Shown one piece after another: positions 6,524 through 11,066 of a stretch of 11,066 nucleotides of DNA (positions are counted from its first letter, which is position 1; every line of letters starts with the position of its first letter). Under the pieces are notes generated by a model. The model had not been told where the DNA came from and made no database searches. It saw only the letters and a list, made by a program, of their open reading frames with translations. A program made the translations under genes and the position numbers. The stretch lies in contig CAJUTJ010000126.1 in the NCBI GenBank assembly GCA_910589655.1, forward strand, positions 1 to 11,066, given 5' to 3'. Source of the stretch: an uncultured Acetatifactor sp. Lineage in GTDB: Bacteria; Bacillota; Clostridia; Lachnospirales; Lachnospiraceae.

Positions 6524-7525
6524 ATGGAAAATATTACAAAACCGGAATTGACAAAGGAATGGGATAAGACTTTCCCGAAAAGTGAAAAGGTGAGCCACCG
6601 CAAGGTGACATTCCCTAACCGTTACGGAATTACGCTGGCGGCAGACCTTTATGAGCCGAAGGGGGCTGAAAAGAAACTGGCTGCGATTGCGGTATGCGGG
6701 CCGTTTGGCGCGGTAAAGGAGCAGGCAGCCGGACTGTATGCGCAGACAATGGCAGAACGCGGTTTCCTCACCATTGCCTTTGATCCTTCCTTTACCGGTG
6801 AAAGCGGCGGCGCACCCCGTTACATGGCTTCGCCGGATATTAACACGGAGGATTTTCAGGCAGCGGTTGATTTTCTTTCCGTACAGGAAAATGTTGACCC
6901 TGAGCGTATCGGCATTATCGGCATCTGCGGCTGGGGAGGCTTGGCTCTGAATGTGGCGGCGCTGGATACCCGCATCAAGGCGACGGCTGCCTCCACCATG
7001 TATGATATGTCCCGCGTCAATGCCAACGGATATTTTGATGCAGATAATTCTGCTGATGCACGGTACGCGAAGAAAGAGGCTATGAATGCCCAAAGACTTG
7101 TTGATTACAAAAATGGCAGTTATGCGCTGGGCGGCGGCGTTGTCGATCCGCTTCCGGAGGACGCGCCTTTCTTTGTAGCAGATTATCATGATTACTATAA
7201 AACGGATCGCGGCTACCACAAACGTTCGTTAAATTCCAACGGCGGCTGGAATGTGATCGGCTGTATGTCCTTTATGAACCAGCCAATCCTTCAGTACAGC
7301 AATGAAATCCGCAGCGCAGTCCTTATCATGCACGGGGAGAAGGCACATTCCTGCTATTTCAGCCGCGATGCTTATGCCGCAATGGTGAAGGATAACCCTT
7401 ATACAGATAACAAGGAGCTGCTGATCATTCCGGATGCAGTCCATACAGATCTGTATGACGGCGGCGGTAAGAACGCTATCCCGTTCGATAAGCTGGAGGA
7501 ATTTTTTTCGGAAAACATGAGATGA
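6524..7525 (+). CDS. Alpha/beta hydrolase with cysteine nucleophile elbow (dienelactone-hydrolase/YcjY-like)
   Basis: From ATG 6524 the protein has 333 residues; AAAGAGAGG (6506-6514) precedes it by 9 nt. The fold is visible as strand RYGITLAADLYEP (33-45), AIAVCGPFG (54-62), then FLTIAFDPSFTGESGG (81-96) with a DPSFTGES oxyanion-type turn. The nucleophile elbow IGICGWGG (132-139) carries cysteine 135 where most relatives have serine. The C-terminal part has VLIMHGEKAHS (266-276) and PDAVHTDLYD (303-312), whose histidine 307 is the probable catalytic base. Cysteine in this position is known from dienelactone hydrolases. It probably cleaves a small ester or lactone in the cytosol; there is no signal peptide. 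It is divergent from and probably controlled by the LysR gene, and it is followed by broken redox genes that look like its former operon partners. The upstream 88 codons are in frame, so a longer product is possible. Confidence 0.9.
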   Translation: MENITKPELTKEWDKTFPKSEKVSHRKVTFPNRYGITLAADLYEPKGAEKKLAAIAVCGPFGAVKEQAAGLYAQTMAERGFLTIAFDPSFTGESGGAPRYMASPDINTEDFQAAVDFLSVQENVDPERIGIIGICGWGGLALNVAALDTRIKATAASTMYDMSRVNANGYFDADNSADARYAKKEAMNAQRLVDYKNGSYALGGGVVDPLPEDAPFFVADYHDYYKTDRGYHKRSLNSNGGWNVIGCMSFMNQPILQYSNEIRSAVLIMHGEKAHSCYFSRDAYAAMVKDNPYTDNKELLIIPDAVHTDLYDGGGKNAIPFDKLEEFFSENMR

Positions 7526-7558
7526 CATTTATAAACTTATAATACGAGGTGGAAGGCG

Positions 7559-7654
7559 ATGTTAGGAAATTTTATGTATTGTAACCCGACGAAACTTTAT
7601 TTTGGCGAGGATTCCCTTGCCGGTCTGAATGATGTGGTGCCGGGCATAAAGTAA
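7559..7654 (+). pseudogene. N-terminal fragment of an iron-containing alcohol dehydrogenase
   Basis: ATG 7559 follows GGAAGG (7551-7556) and opens MLGNFMYCNPTKLYFGEDSL, then AGLNDVVPGIK and a TAA at 7652-7654. The NPTKLYFGEDSL motif is the conserved start of YqhD/BdhA-type NAD(P)H butanol/alcohol dehydrogenases, which are about 385 residues long. Only 31 codons remain, and the next gene fragment starts about 20 nt later, so more than 90 percent of the gene has been deleted. It lies 33 nt after the hydrolase stop, consistent with a former operon member that may have reduced an aldehyde. Confidence 0.78.
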
Positions 7655-7677
7655 GTGAAAGTCTGGAGGTAACAGTT

Positions 7678-7874
7678 ATACGTATTTTAGTATTGAACGG
7701 AAGTCCCCGTCCAAAGGGCAATACGAAACAGACGGTGGATGCGTTCCGGGAAGATGCGGAATCGGCAGGACATAAGGTGGACGTAGTTGACATACGCAGG
7801 AAAAAGATTTCAGGCTGTCTGGCCTGCGAATACTGCCATACAAAGGGAAACGGAGCCTGTGTGCAGCGTGAAAA
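7678..7874 (+). pseudogene. Flavodoxin-fold NAD(P)H oxidoreductase fragment, start codon ATA
   Basis: The frame reads IRILVLNGSPRPKGNTKQTV, then VDVVDIRRKKISGCLACEYC, then GNGACVQREN. This is the first third of the NADPH-dependent FMN reductase/flavodoxin family, with the LVLNGSPRPKGNT flavin-phosphate loop and the C.ACEYC cysteine segment. GGAGG (7665-7669) lies at normal distance from codon ATA 7678, exactly where relatives have ATG, so the start seems mutated by one base; TTG 7693 is the only other option. After about residue 64 the similarity ends and unrelated frame continues to 8034, so the C-terminal two thirds are gone. It is the third member of the broken redox cluster. Position 7874 is my estimate of where family similarity stops. 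Confidence 0.75.
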
Positions 7875-8139
7875 TGTCACTAAAAGCAAAAGGACTTTTA
7901 CACCGCGGATTTCTTCTTTCATTTACAGGAATATGCAAACTGTCAACAGCGCAGCCGACATAAACCGCATGAACCGGAGCGATATCACACAACATCAGCA
8001 GGCAGCTCGTTCTGATACTCAGACATTGCCATAAGCGCCGTAGGCTAAGATCAAAAGTCCGGTTGGTTTTATGGTATTTCCGGTCAAGAAAAAACTTCCG
8101 TTTTGTAATACAATGATATTCAGGGAGGGGGGAACACGC
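7875..8139. other. Gene-free stretch between flavodoxin remnant and AraC gene
   Basis: No convincing gene on either strand. The flavodoxin frame continues to 8034 with low-complexity polar sequence. Minus-strand readings give short hydrophobic pieces in several frames and may be debris of a deleted membrane-protein gene, but they cannot be assigned. A TACAAT (8109-8114) is a possible -10 for the AraC gene without a good -35. Confidence 0.4.
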
Positions 8140-9693
8140 TTGAAAAAATCTAACGCAATTGATGGATCTATCGACTTTATTGAAAGCCGTTTAACCGAAG
8201 CTATAGATGTAGGTGAGCTGGCACAGCAGGCCTTTTTCTCGAAAACGCATTACCAGCGGCTGTTTCGTGCCATTGTTGGCGAACCGGTGATGGAGTATGT
8301 AAAAAATCGCCGATTACAACTTGCCTGTCGTGATGTGCAGGCAGGAAATACCGGAATTTTAGATATTGCGCTAAAATATGGCTATGATACTCACGAAGGC
8401 TTCACCCGGGCGTTTAAGACATACTTCGGCGTGACTCCCTCCGAATACCGCAAATGTAGTATTCCAAATGAAACGGAGGTAGTCGTAATGTTATCAAACG
8501 AGTTACTAAACAGGATTGGACAAAATGGGGAACAAACTTCCGCAATATTAAGCAATTTCATCGAGGAAGCGGAAAAACTGGTTGCTCTCGCCCATAAAAC
8601 GGCAGAGTCAGCGGGTGAGAAAGGCACAACAACAACCATTGTCGCAAATGAGTTGAGTAACCTTGCTAAGCGCATGGAACAACTTAGAAATGAGAATGTA
8701 AGGAATTTGACGGCAGGGAGTGCATCCCCTTTTGAAATGTTTAACAAGATATTTACCTTGATACGCTGCATTGACGACGGGGTTTTCCAAATGAATCTGC
8801 TGCGCTTCTTTTGCGGCATTGAAACGGGACGCATTTCACCGCCAAAAGACCAAATTGAGGCAATTGATGCAGACTATGCCAGATTGTGCAGGCAATTTGC
8901 GGGCAATAAAGAACACATGATCAATTTAATGAAAGAAGCGGTTGAACTGCTTAATGAGGACATGAAACAAGAAGCTGCGAAATGCATTGAAACGTGTGTC
9001 AGAGAGGTGAATAAAGCTGTTGAGACAGGTGAGAGCACTGCAGCATCAGCACATGCCGCCGCCAAATCATTGAGGGAGCGCGGCAGAGCATTCTTTTATA
9101 TTGCCGAAGAGGTAAGCGCAAGCATAACCGTGTTAAAAAACGTGACGGAGGATTTCAAAAGTATCCACGATTTATCGACTTCCCTCGCTCAATTAGCCAA
9201 CATCGTGTACAGCATGAACATTAATGGTTTTAACGCTTCCGTTGAAACCGCGAGAACGGGCAATTCCGACGAATGTTTGGCTGCCGCCGAGAAGATAAAG
9301 AAATATACCGGTGTTTTGCAAAAGGCTTACCGCGAATGCAAAACTCTGTGCAGTGAATATGAGCGCCTAATGGAATTAACAAAAGGGAACGGCAGGCAAT
9401 ATGAGCAGGCACTTACTGAAAAGCATATGGATGACGTCATTTTTCAAAGTAGAATATTATCGTCGCAATTCGCCCTTGAATCGGAACGCATCAATCGAGA
9501 ATCATTCCGTGCACTTGCTCAGACTGCCATTATAGCCGACACAAATTTGGTGAAAACTCGGAATGCTGCAGAATACCGAGAAGCTATTGCAAAATTTCTT
9601 CAGGCATTAAACAAGGAAATCTGCGCATTGGAGATTGGCGGCAGTTTTGCCTATTTCGCTAAGGAATATGAGACTTTTCTGGAACGCATTTAA
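8140..9693 (+). CDS. AraC-family DNA-binding domain fused to chemoreceptor-tip-like helical domain
   Basis: The start is TTG 8140: AGGGAGG (8123-8129) lies 10 nt upstream, while the in-frame ATGs at 8071 and 8113 lack a site. The protein has 517 residues. Residues 9-105 form a complete AraC double helix-turn-helix: DVGELAQQAFFSKTHYQRLF, then ILDIALKYGYDTHEGFTRAF and the closing FGVTPSEYRK. Relatives with an N-terminal DNA-binding domain, such as the SoxS/MarA/Rob group, either stop here or carry a different C-terminal domain. Here about 410 helical residues follow without membrane segments. Residues 320-375 resemble the cytoplasmic hairpin of methyl-accepting chemotaxis proteins: IAEEVSASITVL and then LANIVYSMNINGFNASVETA, compared with the family tip of the form IA.QTNLLALNA.IEAARAG. 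It is cytosolic. A signalling or oligomer-forming role for the long domain is an inference. The neighbouring broken redox genes may be former targets. Confidence 0.85.
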   Translation: MKKSNAIDGSIDFIESRLTEAIDVGELAQQAFFSKTHYQRLFRAIVGEPVMEYVKNRRLQLACRDVQAGNTGILDIALKYGYDTHEGFTRAFKTYFGVTPSEYRKCSIPNETEVVVMLSNELLNRIGQNGEQTSAILSNFIEEAEKLVALAHKTAESAGEKGTTTTIVANELSNLAKRMEQLRNENVRNLTAGSASPFEMFNKIFTLIRCIDDGVFQMNLLRFFCGIETGRISPPKDQIEAIDADYARLCRQFAGNKEHMINLMKEAVELLNEDMKQEAAKCIETCVREVNKAVETGESTAASAHAAAKSLRERGRAFFYIAEEVSASITVLKNVTEDFKSIHDLSTSLAQLANIVYSMNINGFNASVETARTGNSDECLAAAEKIKKYTGVLQKAYRECKTLCSEYERLMELTKGNGRQYEQALTEKHMDDVIFQSRILSSQFALESERINRESFRALAQTAIIADTNLVKTRNAAEYREAIAKFLQALNKEICALEIGGSFAYFAKEYETFLERI

Positions 9694-9737
9694 TATCAGG
9701 TTTCAACATTTAACAGTCGATTGAAAATGAATACTTG

Positions 9738-9759
9738 CTTCCGGTATAAGATCCGGAAG
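9738..9759. repeat. Perfect hairpin downstream of the AraC fusion gene
   Basis: CTTCCGG (9738-9744), an 8-nt loop and CCGGAAG (9753-9759) form a perfect stem-loop 45 nt after the stop codon. No T-run follows, so it is not a classic terminator. Confidence 0.5.
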
Positions 9760-9770
9760 TCTCCGAAATA

Positions 9771-9814
9771 CCCTCCGCTTCAACGGTGTAAGAAAAACTG
9801 TTGTTGCGGAGGGC
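9771..9814 (+). terminator. Long stem-loop, possible terminator of the AraC fusion gene
   Basis: CCCTCCGCTTCAAC and GTTGTTGCGGAGGG pair across a 16-nt loop with two mismatches and an 8-bp G/C-rich base. The following CATTTTG is only a weak T-run, so termination is plausible but not certain. Confidence 0.5.
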
Positions 9815-9999
9815 ATTTTGTGTATTACTATCGACTGTGGAAAGCTGAAAAAGCAGGTGCAGGGAATATGATGTATCAAGCAGCGGAACATAGGCAGCAT
9901 TTTCAGGAAGAGAAGCAACAGGAACGGGAAAGAGAGTTTAGTTACAGAAAAAATTTTTTGAATCGAACCGCTATGATTTCCCACTGTTATATAAAGTGA

Positions 10000-10098
10000 A
10001 AGGAAGCGTTGCAATGTTTATATGCCATTGCAAGAAATCTTTGTATTGATGAATATCGTCGTCCCAAAACTGAGGAATTATCCGAAGAAATCCTATAA
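10000..10098 (+). pseudogene. Remnant of a sigma-70 family factor (region 2.4)
   Basis: In one plus frame the sequence reads KEALQCLYAIARNLCIDEYR, then RPKTEELSEEIL and TAA at 10096-10098. LYAIARNLCIDEYRR is the signature of ECF sigma-factor region 2.4, which contacts the -10 DNA. The frame is closed just upstream by TGA 9997-9999 and carries no start codon. In another frame at about 10155-10241, MKDLFSLLMSLSQEESNLL recalls the beginning of region 4, suggesting that more of the gene is present with frameshifts. It is not a copy of the sigma factor at 3085-3642, whose corresponding segment is LAKITRNFAINTYR. Decayed and non-functional. Confidence 0.65.
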
Positions 10099-10227
10099 AC
10101 GATTTGGTGATAAATATGGGCTGCTGAATTCATCGAAATTTCCGCAATGCAGGTATGAAAGACTTATTTTCTTTGCTCATGTCTTTGTCACAAGAAGAAA
10201 GCAACTTATTAAGGATAAGCAGAGAGG

Positions 10228-10359
10228 ATGCAGATAAATGAATTGAAAGACAGGCTTTTCAATATTTTAAATGATACAGAGAATTCGTTTATGGCAGATA
10301 TTATCACTAATGACGAGAAGGATGAAATCAAGATAAGCTTAAAAGCATTGATGATATGA
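10228..10359 (+). CDS. Very small hypothetical protein (43 aa), possibly truncated
   Basis: ATG 10228 opens MQINELKDRLFNILNDTENS, then FMADIITNDEKDEIKISL and TGA 10357-10359. The composition is protein-like: an amphipathic helix, then a strand region rich in acidic residues. It resembles the first half of a small Clostridia protein often carried on conjugative elements, which continues with another beta strand. If so, the copy is cut short after KISLKALMI. AAGGAT (10211-10216) is a distant ribosome site. The start overlaps the end of the degraded sigma frame. I cannot assign a function. Confidence 0.4.
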   Translation: MQINELKDRLFNILNDTENSFMADIITNDEKDEIKISLKALMI

Positions 10360-10426
10360 CATTTTATAATTCTTAATCCATGGATGGTGTCATAAGCTAA
10401 AGTAAGGATAAAGAGGTAGAAAAAAT

Positions 10427-10612
10427 ATGAAAAATGATACATGCATACATATTGAAACTGCCTACAAAAAGAAAAAAGTGAGAGTCCAGCTGAGATTTTC
10501 GGAAGGAACAGATGATAAGAACGCCAAGCTGTTTTATGACGGCTTAAAGAAAACCTATATAGGAAAAAGCGAGTCCGGAGCTTTCCATATAAATGATTCA
10601 GCGTTAAAATAA
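10427..10612 (+). CDS. Small hypothetical protein (61 aa), mobile-element style
   Basis: ATG 10427 is preceded by AAAGAGG (about 10410-10416). The 61-residue protein is basic and polar with two cores, CIHIETAYKKKKVRVQLRFS and NAKLFYDGLKKTYI. The pattern of a short beta hairpin ending in RFSE followed by a lysine-rich helix recalls small proteins encoded on Clostridia conjugative elements, including TnpW-like ones, but the diagnostic FSETSKET motif is absent, so I leave it unnamed. A hairpin starts 6 nt after its TAA. It appears intact. Confidence 0.5.
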   Translation: MKNDTCIHIETAYKKKKVRVQLRFSEGTDDKNAKLFYDGLKKTYIGKSESGAFHINDSALK

Positions 10613-10617
10613 TATTT

Positions 10618-10642
10618 AGTACTGCAATGCAGCATTAGTACT
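10618..10642. repeat. Short palindromic hairpin with AGTACT ends
   Basis: AGTACT (10618-10623) and AGTACT (10637-10642) flank AATG-CAG-CATT, with a 2-nt bulge (GC) on the left side. The result is a 10-bp stem directly after the small gene's stop. There is no T-run. Its GTAC-containing end is similar to the ends of the 10852-11016 palindrome. Confidence 0.55.
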
Positions 10643-10653
10643 TCATCCGGCCA

Positions 10654-10792
10654 GAAATTGAACCTTGGAGCAGCCTGTTTCGCGCCATTGCGTTGTTAAA
10701 ATTTCCAGACAATGCCACCGCATTGCCGTTGAAATTTTGCATGGCACAATCTCCCGCAAATTGTGACACACATCTGCCAGAAAGCAATTTTC
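10654..10792. repeat. Long imperfect palindrome, element A
   Basis: The centre is CAATGC-CACC-GCATTG (10710-10725), flanked by AAAATTTC (10698-10705) and GAAATTTT (10731-10738). Further out, GAAATTG (10654-10660) pairs with CAATTTTC (10785-10792), with partial pairing in between. No coding frame is visible. The size, about 140 bp, and the symmetry resemble a MITE or a REP/BIME-type element rather than a terminator. Confidence 0.6.
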
Positions 10793-10851
10793 AAACACGC
10801 TCTAGCACGAACCATACAGCTCCAAAATCCAATTCCTGACTGGATGGAGCC

Positions 10852-11016
10852 CTGGTACAACGAATATTAATTAACTGACACCTTGGCTTGTCTGATTTTT
10901 CATCTGCTTCGTTGTCGTCAATCGACGTAGCCACCGCTACGCCTCAGTCCTCCGCCTTGCATATGAAATAATCATTCTGCGCCAATGTATCAGAAATTAA
11001 TTATTCGTTGTACTAG
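10852..11016. repeat. Long imperfect palindrome with 15-bp terminal inverted repeats, element B (MITE-like)
   Basis: CTGGTACAACGAATA (10852-10866) pairs with TATTCGTTGTACTAG (11002-11016) with one G-T pair. Inside, CTGACACCTTGG (left) matches the complement of the right arm (CTGATACATTGG), and TTTCATCTGC matches TTTCATATGC. The exact centre is CGTAGC-CACC-GCTACG (10926-10941). The 165-bp element is therefore palindromic along its whole length. There is no reading frame in it, so it would need enzymes supplied elsewhere to move. Confidence 0.7.
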
Positions 11017-11034
11017 AAACTGTCAATACATGAT

Positions 11035-11066
11035 AAGGATGTGCCCATGGGATATAGAAACCATGG
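11035..11066 (+). other. Possible start of a further gene at the window end
   Basis: AAGGATG (11035-11041) is followed by ATG 11047, with GTG 11041 as an in-frame alternative, and six open codons to the window edge. Too short to judge. The sequence also contains two CCATGG sites 12 nt apart. Confidence 0.2.

Larger units (their letters stand above)
9694..10014. other. Gene-poor stretch with hairpins downstream of the AraC fusion
   Basis: No recognisable gene lies in these 320 bases. A plus frame is open from 9721 to TGA 9997-9999, but its first third is made of the two hairpins described separately. From GTG at about 9821, with GGAGGG upstream, it could give a 59-residue basic peptide (EEKQQEREREFSYRK) that I do not recognise. 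The frame leads into the sigma-70 remnant at 10000, so it may be rearranged sequence in front of it. Confidence 0.4.

Noticed and set aside
6488..7219. 243-codon minus-strand open frame inside the hydrolase gene
   Set aside because: It is the antisense of a clearly recognised alpha/beta hydrolase, has an unnatural composition and no ribosome site.
7572..7922. 116-codon minus-strand frame over the ADH and flavodoxin fragments
   Set aside because: The plus strand shows two conserved family N-termini here; the minus product is arginine/serine-rich and looks like antisense.
7810..8040. Minus-strand pieces with hydrophobic runs such as LLILAYGAYGN, suggesting a transporter fragment
   Set aside because: The pieces fall in different frames with several stops and no family motif I can name; kept only as possible debris.
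8391..8834. 147-codon minus-strand frame within the AraC fusion gene
   Set aside because: Antisense of a recognised gene with a good ribosome site; no independent evidence.
9721..9999. 92-codon plus-strand frame after the AraC fusion
   Set aside because: Its first third consists of two hairpins, its ATGs lack a ribosome site, and the product has no recognisable fold; a shorter start at about 9821 is mentioned but not called as a gene.
10022..10237. 71-codon plus-strand frame (FGDKYGLLNSSKFPQCRYER)
   Set aside because: It runs through the sigma-70 motif in the wrong frame and has no ribosome site.
10427..10612. Naming the 61-residue protein TnpW
   Set aside because: Size and general pattern are similar but the FSETSKET-type motif of TnpW is absent.
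10618..11016. CRISPR array or tRNA cluster at the right end
   Set aside because: The repeats are inverted, not regularly spaced direct repeats, and no cloverleaf with a T-loop sequence is present.

Overview
The window reads as accessory chromosome from a gut-type Clostridia/Lachnospiraceae bacterium. This rests on AGGAGG-type ribosome sites, strings of small regulator genes, BlaI/BlaR1, XRE-DUF3796 and sigma/anti-sigma pairs, and shifts in base composition between blocks. The taxonomic call is an inference from gene style. No rRNA, tRNA or CRISPR was seen.

Layout. (1) 3-1598, plus strand: the end of a BlaI/MecI-type repressor, a BlaR1-like M56 membrane metalloprotease without a penicillin-binding sensor domain, and a small downstream reading frame broken by a TAG. 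(2) 1619-2903, minus strand: an XRE regulator and a DUF3796-like membrane protein behind a well-formed promoter with an 11-bp inverted repeat, then an unrecognised protein and a frameshifted BRCT-domain remnant whose 5' part is gone. (3) 2910-5155, plus strand, A/T-rich: an ECF-like sigma factor translationally coupled to a single-pass membrane protein, most simply its anti-sigma/sensor partner, closed by a cluster of hairpins including a likely terminator. (4) 5157-5285, minus: a possible transposase C-terminal remnant. (5) 5278-7880: a LysR regulator divergent from an alpha/beta hydrolase with a cysteine nucleophile elbow, which is fused in frame behind a small helical domain. Two broken redox genes follow: an iron-alcohol-dehydrogenase N-terminus and a flavodoxin-fold NAD(P)H oxidoreductase N-terminus. 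(6) 8140-9693: an AraC-type DNA-binding domain joined to a long helical region that contains a segment resembling the signalling tip of chemotaxis receptors. (7) 9694-11066: a degraded region with hairpins, a sigma-70 remnant, two very small genes and two adjacent long imperfect palindromes.

How the parts fit. Most of the window is sensing and control: five regulator modules (BlaI/BlaR1, XRE/DUF3796, sigma/anti-sigma, LysR, AraC-fusion) with few effector genes. The LysR-hydrolase-ADH-flavodoxin run looks like a former redox or detoxification cassette of which only the regulator and the hydrolase remain intact. The many truncated genes and palindromes point to repeated insertion and deletion. 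The most unusual items are the AraC/chemoreceptor-tip fusion, the paired palindromic elements at the right end, and the hydrolase fusion with a strong ribosome site but no start codon behind it.
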